Assembly: GCA_964494205.1 (NCBI GenBank)
Contig: CAZBRD010000011.1
Location: 127,116 to 191,115, forward strand
Length of the DNA: 64,000 bases
Reading direction: 5' to 3'
Source of the DNA: JBBTCX01 sp964494205
GTDB lineage: Bacteria; Planctomycetota; Phycisphaerae; UBA1845
Positions 20,034 to 28,438 of this stretch are shown in pieces. Made by a program: the position numbers and the translations under genes. How positions within the stretch are numbered: the first letter of the stretch is position 1; each line of letters begins with the position of its first letter. The notes below the pieces were generated by a model. The model saw only the letters and a list, made by a program, of their open reading frames with translations, did not search any database and had not been told where the DNA came from.

Positions 20034-20879
20034 TCAATCACGCAGATTTCGGCCAGTGAGGTTGAGGAACACGCTTTCGAGGTCCGGGCGATCGACGCTG
20101 AAGCGGAGAACTGTCGGGTCTTTGGTGAGCTTGGTCAGCTCCTCCATGGGGTTGGCTGTGTCGATTCGCTGCTCGCCGTCGGCGCGTTCGACTTTGACGA
20201 CGCTCTTGCCGCCGTGGGCTTCGATGAGCTTATCCACGTTATCGAGGGCGAGGAGCTTGCCGTGATCGATGATGCCGACGCGGTCGCAGAGGCGCTGGGC
20301 TTCTTCCATGTAATGCGTGGTGTAAACGATGGTGCGGCCTCGGCGCTTCAAGTCGAGAATGTTCTCGAAGATGGCATTGCGCGATTGCGGATCGACGCCG
20401 ACCGTTGGCTCATCGAGGAGCATGAGCGGAGGATCGTGCAGAACGGCCACCCCGAGGTTGAGCCGGCGCTTCATGCCACCGGAGTATTTTTTGACGCGGT
20501 CCTTCGCGCGATCGGTCAGGCCGACGAGTTCGAGGGCTTTGCGGACGGAATCGGCCAACGGCGAACCGGTTAAGCCCTGGAGCTTGCCGAAAAAGTAGAG
20601 ATTTTCTTCGCCGGTCAATTCTTCATAAAGGGCGAGCGATTGCGGTGCGACGCCGATTTTGGCGCGAACCTCAGGTCGCGTGGGTGAGCCGTTGCCGTTC
20701 ATGCTGACTTCGCCGGAATCGGGCTGTAGCAGGCCGACGGCGAGGTTGACGGTGGTCGACTTGCCAGCCCCGTTGGGACCGAGCAGGCCGAAGACCTCTC
20801 CCGGTCGCAGCTCGAGCGAAAGGTCGTCGACCGCCACCAGAGAGCCATAGCTCTTGCGAACATTCGAAAGACGCAGCAT
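20034..20879 (-). CDS. ABC exporter ATP-binding protein
   Basis: Product of 281 residues from ATG 20879, where the usual family start MLRLSNVRKSYG begins; the open frame extends 32 codons further without support. Walker A is GLLGPNGAGKSTT, the signature is YSGGMKRRL, Walker B is LMLLDEPTVGVD and the H-loop is VYTTHYMEEA. These are intact, so it should hydrolyse ATP to drive the ABC-2 permease downstream. The C-terminal 70 residues are the extension usual in NatA/CcmA-like ATPases. A 152-bp gap with a hairpin separates the two genes. Confidence 0.95.
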   Translation of the reverse strand: MLRLSNVRKSYGSLVAVDDLSLELRPGEVFGLLGPNGAGKSTTVNLAVGLLQPDSGEVSMNGNGSPTRPEVRAKIGVAPQSLALYEELTGEENLYFFGKLQGLTGSPLADSVRKALELVGLTDRAKDRVKKYSGGMKRRLNLGVAVLHDPPLMLLDEPTVGVDPQSRNAIFENILDLKRRGRTIVYTTHYMEEAQRLCDRVGIIDHGKLLALDNVDKLIEAHGGKSVVKVERADGEQRIDTANPMEELTKLTKDPTVLRFSVDRPDLESVFLNLTGRNLRD

Positions 20880-21019
20880 CCTTGAAACTCGCTCAACGGT
20901 TGCGACAAAGGGATTTCGCAAGTGCCTTATTATGAAAACGACGGACTTTTGAACACACGCGACGCAGAATCGCACCCGACGCGTTTCAAACTAACTTAGA
21001 GCGCACGACAAAACAACCC

Positions 21020-23143
21020 ATGATGACAAGTCGACACAGTTTTGCACAAGCGCCGTGGCTCGCGTGGATGTGCGGGCGCGCGGAGTGGGTGGCTGCGATG
21101 CTGGCGATTGTGTGCTTTGCGAATGTGCTGCCGAATGACTTCGCGGGGGATGGCGGGCCGATCGTTCAGAATAGCGACAAGGTGAATAAGCCCGGGCAGT
21201 GGTGGACGATCTGGTCGACGGACTATTGGTACAAGGCGGACAGCGAGTGGGCGAACCGCGACCTGCTGTATCGACCAATGGCGGTGAGCAGCTATCGACT
21301 GGTGCGGATGATCGGCGGCGCGAGCGCCTGGCCGCAGCATTTGTGTAATGTGTTGCTGCATGCACTGGCGAGCGCGATGGTGGTGCGTTTATGTCGCAAG
21401 GTAGGCGTGGCGGCATTGGGCGGGTTGGTGGCGGGCGCGGTATTTGCGGTGCTGCCTATTCACTCCGAAGTGCTTGGGAATGTTGTCGGACGCGCAGATT
21501 TGCTCGCGACGTGTGGGATGTTGGCGGCGCTGCTGGCGCAAAGACGTGTGGTCCATGCGGTATCGACGCGGCGAGTTCTTCTTTGGGGCTTGGTTGTGGC
21601 TGTCGCAGCGTTTGTGGCGATGTCGTCGAAAGAGAGCGCTGTCGCACTGGTAGTGATTGTTGCTCTGTTCGATTTTCTTTGGGCGAGAACGCGAACTGAA
21701 TCGGTTGGCGGAATTGGTGACAAAACGCCACGTATTGAAGCGTCCATCCTATTGCGACTCGTTTGGGTTCTGGTGCCGACAGCCATCTATCTTGCCTTGC
21801 GATACACGGTCTTCGGAGGGCGACTACACCAGGCGCCCGCGCTGACCAAGACGGTAAATGTGTTGGTCGACGCGCCGACTTGGCAGCACTGGCTTGGCGT
21901 GGTTCAGCTTTGGGGAATGTATTGGGCGAAGACGTTTTGGCCGGACACGCTCAGCGTGATCTATTCGCTCAACGGTGTGCGGCTCGCGACGAGCGTGAGT
22001 GACGTACATGTAATCATTGGTTTTTGTGCGATCGTAGTGTTGGGTGTGGCTTCGGTGGTTTCGATCAAGCGGCGCGAGTGGTCGATTGCGATTCTGACTC
22101 TCGCGCTGCTGGTGGCGTATTTTCCGACGTCGAATGCATTTGTGCTGCTTCAAGTGTTTTTCGCGGAACGCATCTGGTATTTGCCTTCGGTGTTTGTCTG
22201 TATTTTGCTCGGAATCGGGTTTGCAAAACTCGCTTCGCGACCAGCGGGTGTGTGGATTGGTGCGCTCCTCGTGGTCGCGATGGTTGGACGATGCTGGGTT
22301 CGCAACGCGGATTGGAAGAACAACGGCACGCTCTATGCTTCTGCTTATCGTGATCGGCCCAATGATGTAGTGGCTATTCACTGTCTTGCGTTGTGGAAGA
22401 GTTCCGTCGGGGAAGATGATGAAGCCATCGCGCTATGGAAGCGGGCGGTGGAGATCGACCTGGGTTACACGAGCGCGCATCGGTTTCTTGGTCGCGCGTA
22501 TGCCGCAAGGGGCTTGTTTGCAGAGGCGGTTCATCATTTGCAGGTTGCCAATCTTCAGATACCGGGAGATGCGGAGACAGAGAGTGAGTTGAAGGCGGCG
22601 GTCGCACAGATGTCGGAAGTTTCCAGCGGGCGGCTTGCGGAGCTTCGTCGAAAAGTGGAGGGTGAGCCGGATGATCTTGCGGCGCAGCTCGCGTTGATTC
22701 GCGCATTTCGCGATGCAGGTCAGGTACAGGAAGCTATTCAGTATCAGGAAGCGAACAGTGAACGATTCTTGAATGTGGCTGAATGGCAACAGGAGTTTGC
22801 CGTCACGCTGATTTTTCTGGGGCGACGCGACGAAGCCCTCGAACGGTATGCTAAGGCTTTGGAACTGGCGCCGAATGACGTGCAGCTGATGGTCGAGTAT
22901 GCCATGCTGTTGCTGGAGAGGCGGCAAGGCGATGATGTTGTGAAGGCGCAATCTTTGGCGGATCGAGCGGCGGGCGTCGCGCCGGATGCGATGTTTGTGC
23001 TTGTGTGCCGAGCGGAGTTGCTCGCGTTGCGCGGGGAGTTGCGAGAGGCTGCGGAGCTTTATCGGAAGGCGATGAGTGGACTTCCGGAGGGACATCCGCA
23101 ACGGGCAATTTTTGAGCAACGGCTAATGTCACTTGGTGGGTAG
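21020..23143 (+). CDS. TMTC-like membrane protein with TPR tail, paralogue 1
   Basis: Product of 707 residues. The N-terminal 430 residues hold about ten hydrophobic helices in a GT-C-like layout. The first extracytoplasmic loop has NVLPNDFAGDGGPIV; acidic residues in this loop bind the lipid-linked sugar donor in GT-C enzymes. RPMAVSSYRL follows. The C-terminal 270 residues are TPR repeats (ALWKRAVEIDLGYTSAHRFLG, ALERYAKALELAPND). The eukaryotic relatives (TMTC1-4) are O-mannosyltransferases; a protein glycosyltransferase is inferred but not shown. A close paralogue starts 36 bases after its stop. Start at ATG 21020 or 21023; no clear ribosome site. Confidence 0.75.
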   Translation: MMTSRHSFAQAPWLAWMCGRAEWVAAMLAIVCFANVLPNDFAGDGGPIVQNSDKVNKPGQWWTIWSTDYWYKADSEWANRDLLYRPMAVSSYRLVRMIGGASAWPQHLCNVLLHALASAMVVRLCRKVGVAALGGLVAGAVFAVLPIHSEVLGNVVGRADLLATCGMLAALLAQRRVVHAVSTRRVLLWGLVVAVAAFVAMSSKESAVALVVIVALFDFLWARTRTESVGGIGDKTPRIEASILLRLVWVLVPTAIYLALRYTVFGGRLHQAPALTKTVNVLVDAPTWQHWLGVVQLWGMYWAKTFWPDTLSVIYSLNGVRLATSVSDVHVIIGFCAIVVLGVASVVSIKRREWSIAILTLALLVAYFPTSNAFVLLQVFFAERIWYLPSVFVCILLGIGFAKLASRPAGVWIGALLVVAMVGRCWVRNADWKNNGTLYASAYRDRPNDVVAIHCLALWKSSVGEDDEAIALWKRAVEIDLGYTSAHRFLGRAYAARGLFAEAVHHLQVANLQIPGDAETESELKAAVAQMSEVSSGRLAELRRKVEGEPDDLAAQLALIRAFRDAGQVQEAIQYQEANSERFLNVAEWQQEFAVTLIFLGRRDEALERYAKALELAPNDVQLMVEYAMLLLERRQGDDVVKAQSLADRAAGVAPDAMFVLVCRAELLALRGELREAAELYRKAMSGLPEGHPQRAIFEQRLMSLGG

Positions 23144-23178
23144 GTAACTGTTTTTCATCATAGAGAAAAAGCAATCGC

Positions 23179-25395
23179 GTGACTGGATCAGGAACAATTT
23201 CGTCAGCAACAGTGGACGGCACGGGTCGAGGCGGAGTGCTCGCGTGGTGCGAAAGCAAAGGCCAATGGATCGCGTTTGCGCTGGCGGTTGTCTGCTACCT
23301 AAACGTGTTGCCGAATGACTTCGCGAACGATGGCGGGCCGATCATTCAGGTCAGCGATAAGGTGAACCTACCGGGGCAGTGGCGGATCATCTGGACGACG
23401 GACTACTGGTCCAAGGCCGAGGAAGATTGGAAGAACCGCGATCTGCTGTATCGACCGATGGCTGTCAGCTCGTACCGGCTCGTGCGGACTCTTTTCGGCA
23501 CGAGCGCGCTGCCGCATCACGTCATCAACATTCTTTTGCACGGACTGGCCAGCGCGCTCGTCGTGCAGCTGTGTCGGCGAGTGAATATGACTCCGCTCGC
23601 TGCGCTCGCAGCTGGGGCTGTGTTTGCGGTGCTGCCGATCCACACGGAAGTGTTGGGCAACATCGTTGGGCGAGCCGATTTGTTGGCCACATGCGGGCTG
23701 CTCACGGTGTTGTTGGCGCACTATCAATTGATAAACGCCCCAAGTGTCGGGCGTGCAGCTGCGTGGGGGCTTGCATCGGCGGTCGCGGCGTTTGTAGCCA
23801 TGTCGTCGAAGGAGAGCGCGGTTGCGCTGGTGGGGATTCTGGCTGTGTTCGATTTGTTCTGGATATGGAACAATTCTAGAGGCAAGGAGCCGCGCGCGCC
23901 TGAATCAGTTGCCGATGAAGTCTCGGCAACAATCACTTCGAATTCGATGTCGCTTGCTAATGCAAACCGGTCGTCATCTCTCCATGCCATTCTCTACTTG
24001 CCGCTTCGAATGCTGTGGGTGGTCGTTCCAACGGCGTGCTATCTGGCTCTGCGATACAACGTGCTTGGCGGACGACTGCACCAGAAGCCGGGACTCACTA
24101 AGACGATCAACGTGCTTGTCGATGCTCCGCCGTGGCAGCACGCGCTGGGGGTGGTGCAACTGTGGGGGATGTACTGGGCGAAGACGTTCTGGCCAGCGTT
24201 GTTGAACGTCATTTACTCGATTAACGATTTGCGATTGGCGACCAGCGTGTTTGATGGGCATGTTCTGGTTGGTTTGTCGGTTGCCGTCGTTTTGGTTTTG
24301 GCGACGGTTCGATCGATCAAGCGGAAGGACTGGCTCATCCCTGTCTTGATCCTATCGTTATTGGCCGCCTATTTCCCGACTTCGAATTCGTGGGTGCTGA
24401 TGCAGGTGTTTTTTGCGGAACGCATCTGGTATCTGCCGTCCATTTTCGCGTGCATGTTGATCGGAATCGCGTTTGCAACCATACCTGCGCGGCCGGTTCG
24501 CGACTGGGTGGCTGTGCTGCTGATTGCGGGAATGATCGGTCGTTGCTGGATTCGCAACCCGGAGTGGAAGAACAACGGCGCACTGTATGCGGCTGCGTAT
24601 CGCGATGCGCCGAACTCGGTGGTGGCGATTTTCTCGCACGCGATGTGGTTGGTGTCGCAGCGAGAATATGACGAAGGCATCGCGCTGCTGCACAAAGCCA
24701 TCGAGATCGATCTGGGATATACGGATGCGTACCGCATACTTGGCCGGGCGTACCTTGAAACTGGACAATACGCACAAGCGGTTCATTACCTGCAAGTGGC
24801 AAACATGATGGCGCCGGGGCACAAGATGACCGAGGGCGAGCTCGCGCGGGCGACCGAAGGGCTGGCTGCGTCGGTTGGGGACCGGTTAAAGACTTTGCAG
24901 GAAAAAGCGGAGGCAAACCCTGATGATATGGCTGCGCAGGTTGAGCTTGTGCGGGCGTTGCGTGAATCCGGACAGATCAACGAGTCGCTTGCGTTGTTGG
25001 TCAAGCATGATGCGCGCTTCGCCAGTGCCGCAGAATGGCACCACGAATACGCAGTGACGTTGCTCTACGCCAACCGTCGCGATGAGGGGATTGAGCGGTA
25101 CGCACGGTGCGTGGCGCTTGATGCTGAAAACGTGATGCTGATTATCGAGTACGCCGCGCTGTTGCACGATAGGCGCGACGAGGGCGACATGGTCAAGGCG
25201 CAGGAGCTGGTTGACCGTGCGGCTAAGCTTTCGCCCGGTGCGCCGGTTGTGCTGGGTTTGCAGGCGGAGCAGTTTGCGCTCAACGGCAACATTGCGCGAG
25301 CGATCGAGCTGTATCGCAAGGCGATGGCGTCGCTGCCGGTGGGGAATCCGCAAAAGGCGTATTTTGAGGAGAGGTTGAAGGCGCTGGGCGGGTAA
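23179..25395 (+). CDS. TMTC-like membrane protein with TPR tail, paralogue 2
   Basis: Product of 738 residues, colinear with paralogue 1 and strongly similar throughout, for example NVLPNDFANDGGPIIQ, RPMAVSSYRLVR and VLPIHTEVLGNIVGRADLLATCG. It differs by an insertion of about 25 residues in a loop (near 235-265) and by divergence in the TPR part, where the repeats are nonetheless preserved. The start is a GTG at 23179. The pair is a tandem duplication, and the plus-strand spacing of 35 bp suggests one transcript. The role is as for paralogue 1: GT-C-like glycosyl transfer onto exported proteins is the most likely reading. Confidence 0.75.
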   Translation: MTGSGTISSATVDGTGRGGVLAWCESKGQWIAFALAVVCYLNVLPNDFANDGGPIIQVSDKVNLPGQWRIIWTTDYWSKAEEDWKNRDLLYRPMAVSSYRLVRTLFGTSALPHHVINILLHGLASALVVQLCRRVNMTPLAALAAGAVFAVLPIHTEVLGNIVGRADLLATCGLLTVLLAHYQLINAPSVGRAAAWGLASAVAAFVAMSSKESAVALVGILAVFDLFWIWNNSRGKEPRAPESVADEVSATITSNSMSLANANRSSSLHAILYLPLRMLWVVVPTACYLALRYNVLGGRLHQKPGLTKTINVLVDAPPWQHALGVVQLWGMYWAKTFWPALLNVIYSINDLRLATSVFDGHVLVGLSVAVVLVLATVRSIKRKDWLIPVLILSLLAAYFPTSNSWVLMQVFFAERIWYLPSIFACMLIGIAFATIPARPVRDWVAVLLIAGMIGRCWIRNPEWKNNGALYAAAYRDAPNSVVAIFSHAMWLVSQREYDEGIALLHKAIEIDLGYTDAYRILGRAYLETGQYAQAVHYLQVANMMAPGHKMTEGELARATEGLAASVGDRLKTLQEKAEANPDDMAAQVELVRALRESGQINESLALLVKHDARFASAAEWHHEYAVTLLYANRRDEGIERYARCVALDAENVMLIIEYAALLHDRRDEGDMVKAQELVDRAAKLSPGAPVVLGLQAEQFALNGNIARAIELYRKAMASLPVGNPQKAYFEERLKALGG

Positions 25396-25442
25396 TGCGC
25401 GAGACGCGTCGATTTGACGATGCAGGCGCGAATGGGCCGATC

Positions 25443-25459
25443 TGAGATTTGAAATCTCA
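25443..25459. terminator. 8-bp dyad after the TMTC pair
   Basis: TGAGATTT, G, AAATCTCA: a perfect inverted repeat 47 bases after the second TMTC-like stop. No T-run follows, so terminator function is tentative. Confidence 0.4.
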
Positions 25460-25532
25460 AATGAAGGACGGATACTATTCCAACGGACACATTGCCTACT
25501 AAATAGTCTCACGGATCATGGAAACTGATGCG

Positions 25533-25622
25533 TTCGTTCGCCCTCCGGGCGAAACAACAAGAAGACCATTCGTCCAGGGGCTGAAAGCCCCTGGCAACTA
25601 TCGTACGCCCTATGGGCGAAAC
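25533..25622. repeat. Triple-hairpin dispersed repeat, copy 2
   Basis: About 90 bp matching the element at 18432-18525: CGCCCTCCGGGCG, CCAGGGGCTGAAAGCCCCTGG and TCGTACGCCCTATGGGCGA with the same GGCAACTATCGT linker. The third stem differs from copy 1 by single changes (GTGCG to GTACG, CTACG to CTATG). It lies in the 316-bp gap between the TMTC pair and the glycosylase gene; apart from this element and the dyad at 25443 I see nothing else in that gap. Confidence 0.85.
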
Positions 25623-25711
25623 CCACGTGCGGTTTGTCTTCACGGAGCAGTCATTTAGTTCTTATGTTTTGATTTCTGTGTGTCAATTTTCGTCATCAAG
25701 TCAAGGAACTC

Positions 25712-26713
25712 ATGTTACAGTCACAAACAAAGTCGATTCCCATTCCGCGAGAGTTTTCTCTGAAGGCTACGGCGTTGAGCCACGGCTGGCATGAATGTGC
25801 GCCGATGAGCTGGTGCGAGGGCGGCGGGTGTTTTCAGGTCATCGAGCGAGTGGATGGCGAGCCCTTTCGTGTATCAGCGGTTGAGAACGGACGAGGCGAA
25901 AACTCACCGAAGTTGAAAGTTCGTGTCGAAGGAAAACATCTCGATGACGCCGTTGTCGGTGTGCTTATCGAGCGAATGCGGACGGCGCTGGCGGTTGATC
26001 GCGACCTGCGAGATTTTTACGAGCTATGCGAGACGCATCCGCGTCTGGGAGTCGTGCCGAAGATCGGCGGCGGAAGGTTGCTGCGAAGCGCGTCCATGTT
26101 CGAGAACATCATCAAGTTTCTCTGCTCGACCAACGTGAATTGGACGCAGGCGGTCAAGATGATTAACCGTCTGGCGCAGCTCGGCCCGCACCCCACGCAC
26201 TTTCGGAGCCTCAACTGCTGGCCGTCACCGAAAGAGATTCTGCGGGCGGGAGAGGCATACCTCAAGGAAATCTGTCGCGTCGGGTATCGCGCGGAACCGA
26301 TTCTTATTTTCTGCAAATCGGTCGATAGCGGGCGATTCGATCCGCAGGATCTGGCACGGCAGGCGATGGATGAAGGCGTGTCGACGGATGACCTCGTGAA
26401 GCAGTTGAAGGAGATCAAGGGAATCGGACCGGCGAGCGCGCACGGGTTACTCTCCATGATGGGTCGCTATGACCACGTGTCGATCGACAGTGCAACGATC
26501 GCCCACGCAGCCGCCGTCCATTTTGCAGGACGCAAGCCGACGCCCCGCGAGGTGATGAAGGTCTATGAGCCATATGGCCAGTGGAAGAACCTGGTCTACT
26601 GGTGCGAGAGTTGGGTGACGTGGGGGACGGCGCGGGAGATCATTCGCGACGCGGGATTGGATGTAGAGCAAAGGAAGACTGCTAAATCCAAGGCTCGAGT
26701 CAGCAAGAGATAA
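25712..26713 (+). CDS. HhH-GPD DNA glycosylase, probably monofunctional
   Basis: Product of 333 residues from ATG 25712, with AAGGA at good spacing. The C-terminal half carries the helix-hairpin-helix-GPD motif: LKEIKGIGPASAHGLLSMMG, then HVSIDSATIAH, whose Asp matches the catalytic acid. The Lys that makes EndoIII/OGG1 enzymes bifunctional is replaced by Ser (GIGPASA), as in AlkA-type monofunctional glycosylases. The N-terminal 100 residues resemble the beta domain of OGG/AlkA enzymes. It should remove damaged or alkylated bases from DNA in the cytoplasm. The C-terminus is lysine-rich. It stands alone, 156 bp before the DksA-like gene. Confidence 0.85.
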   Translation: MLQSQTKSIPIPREFSLKATALSHGWHECAPMSWCEGGGCFQVIERVDGEPFRVSAVENGRGENSPKLKVRVEGKHLDDAVVGVLIERMRTALAVDRDLRDFYELCETHPRLGVVPKIGGGRLLRSASMFENIIKFLCSTNVNWTQAVKMINRLAQLGPHPTHFRSLNCWPSPKEILRAGEAYLKEICRVGYRAEPILIFCKSVDSGRFDPQDLARQAMDEGVSTDDLVKQLKEIKGIGPASAHGLLSMMGRYDHVSIDSATIAHAAAVHFAGRKPTPREVMKVYEPYGQWKNLVYWCESWVTWGTAREIIRDAGLDVEQRKTAKSKARVSKR

Positions 26714-26869
26714 TCAATATTACGCACCAATTTAATTACTTCTGCCATACTGCATTGCACCTCGTTGACAGCGCAGTCGCGAATTCCTACACTGACTGAT
26801 CTTGTTAACTTGCCGAGGCGGGGTTTTGAGCTTCGGCGGTTTTTGCTTTTCTTACTTTCTTTCAATTGG

Positions 26870-27625
26870 ATGGGCGAGGTGGCCAAGAAGCCGAAAGCCA
26901 AAAGCGTTGCGAAGAAAAAACCGACTGCCAAAGCTAAGAAAGCTGCTGCGTCGAAATCAGTCAAACGCGCCAAACCGGTGGCCAAGAAGTCTATCGCCCC
27001 GGTGAAATCGAAAAAGGTCGCAACGAAGGCTACGCCCGCCAAAACCAAAGCCAAGAGCGCACCCGCACCCGTCGTTGTTAAGGCGAACAAGTCGAAGGCG
27101 GTCGCGCCGCTTGCGTCAACCAACGGAAAGAGTGTCACTCACAAGGTGTCTCGGCCAACGAGACCTGCGCCGGTCTATTATTCGTCGCCAACTTCTCAGG
27201 ATCCCATCCAATTCCCCGAGGACGACGCACGCATTCCCAAGACGTTTCTGACGTCCAAGCAGATGCAGGAATTCAAGCAACTTCTGCTGCACAAGCGGGC
27301 TGAACTGGCGGGGGATGTTCGTCAATTGACGAGCGAGGCGCTGAATCGCGAGAGCGATCACTCGGGTGAGCGATCGGCGATGCCCATTCATCTGGCGGAC
27401 CTTGGATCGGACAATTGGGAGCAGGAGTTTACGCTCGGTCTCATTGCGAGCGAGCGGGCTGTGGTGCGCGAGATCGACGAGGCGCTCGATCGCATTGTGG
27501 ACGGAACCTATGGGATGTGCATCGCGACGCACAAGCCGATCGGTCTCGCGCGGTTGCAGGCGAAACCGTGGGCAAAATACAGCATTGAGTATGCCCGTTT
27601 GCGTGATGAGGGGCGTGTCCCTTAG
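26870..27625 (+). CDS. DksA/TraR-family protein with histone-H1-like tail
   Basis: Product of 251 residues from ATG 26870; a GTG at 26879 is possible. Residues 5-75 are almost only Lys, Ala, Pro and Val in AKKPKAK-like steps, as in histone H1 tails, and predict DNA binding. Residues 125-250 match the DksA/TraR fold: an acidic coiled coil (KQMQEFKQLLLHKRAEL, ASERAVVREIDEALDRI) and the finger region YGMCIATHKPIGLARL...KYSIEYA. Three of the four zinc Cys are lost (T220, S238 and Y241; only C217 remains), so zinc is probably not bound. An RNA polymerase secondary-channel or nucleoid role is inferred. It is the first gene of a three-gene operon, 15 bp before lspA. Confidence 0.8.
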   Translation: MGEVAKKPKAKSVAKKKPTAKAKKAAASKSVKRAKPVAKKSIAPVKSKKVATKATPAKTKAKSAPAPVVVKANKSKAVAPLASTNGKSVTHKVSRPTRPAPVYYSSPTSQDPIQFPEDDARIPKTFLTSKQMQEFKQLLLHKRAELAGDVRQLTSEALNRESDHSGERSAMPIHLADLGSDNWEQEFTLGLIASERAVVREIDEALDRIVDGTYGMCIATHKPIGLARLQAKPWAKYSIEYARLRDEGRVP

Positions 27626-27640
27626 TATCCTTAGTCGTCG

Positions 27641-28420
27641 ATGACTGACCAACCGGCGACAACACCCGTTGAACAAGTTGCGGTTCACTCCGAAACGTCG
27701 TGGAGGCACGGCTCGTCGCACTTGCGCCTGTGGGTGACGGCCATCGGCGTTCTCGCGTTCGACCTTTTCTCGAAGAGCTGGGCGTTTCGCGCCCTTCCGC
27801 CGCATGAGGCGTGGACGTTCATTCCAAAGTTCGTCGAGTTTCGACGGTCGCTCAATGACGGCGCGGTGTTTGGTGCTTTCACGGGGTTCGTGAGCCTGTT
27901 TATCTTCGCGTCGGTCGGCGCGCTGTTGTTCGTCTTGTACCTGTTTGCGCAGAGCCCCCGGTCGCATCGAAGCCTGCACATCGCGCTGGGACTCATTTTG
28001 TCGGGCGCGCTGGGCAACCTGTACGATCGAATCAACATGCAGGCTGACGTGGTGAAACCGGTGGACGCGGTGGATTCGCGGCATGGTTTGATCGGGAAGC
28101 TGACCAAGCAGACGGCTGAATCGATCACCATCGAGGATTGGCCTGAGGGGGGAAATCCGCAGCGGTTTTCGCCGTCGGCTGTAACGTTGAAGCGCCAGGG
28201 CGTAGTGCGCGATTTCATTAAGTTCGTTCCGCGATTTCCGGATTGGGTGCCGCGCGTGGGCGGGCGGGATGTTTGGCCTTGGGTGTTCAACATCGCGGAC
28301 ACGGCGCTGGTGTGCGGCGTGATCCTTCTGCTGCTGCACTCGTGGTTTGATCATCGGACGACTCCTCGACGCGAGGACGAGGAACCTTTGGCTGCACCGA
28401 AAACGCTACCCGAATCTTAA
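27641..28420 (+). CDS. lspA: Lipoprotein signal peptidase II with an internal insert
   Basis: Product of 259 residues (the usual length is about 160-170). An inner-membrane aspartyl peptidase that cleaves prolipoprotein signals. The expected motifs are present: FDLFSKSW in the first helix, the NDGAVFG loop at 72-78, GALGNLYDRI at 122-131, VVRDFI with catalytic Asp191 and FNIADTAL with catalytic Asp220. About 57 residues (131-187, including EDWPEGGNPQRFSPS) are inserted between the GNLYDR and VVRDF motifs, which are normally close together. A polar N-terminal extension (1-28) and C-terminal tail are also extra. Lipoproteins such as the cytochrome at 55-1071 would be substrates. It lies 18 bp before ribD. 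Confidence 0.92.
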   Translation: MTDQPATTPVEQVAVHSETSWRHGSSHLRLWVTAIGVLAFDLFSKSWAFRALPPHEAWTFIPKFVEFRRSLNDGAVFGAFTGFVSLFIFASVGALLFVLYLFAQSPRSHRSLHIALGLILSGALGNLYDRINMQADVVKPVDAVDSRHGLIGKLTKQTAESITIEDWPEGGNPQRFSPSAVTLKRQGVVRDFIKFVPRFPDWVPRVGGRDVWPWVFNIADTALVCGVILLLLHSWFDHRTTPRREDEEPLAAPKTLPES

Positions 28421-28438
28421 CGTCAGACTTCTCATCAC

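Noticed and set aside
27116..28354. 412-residue minus-strand frame
   Set aside because: Antisense to the DksA-like gene and lspA, both of which have clear family motifs.
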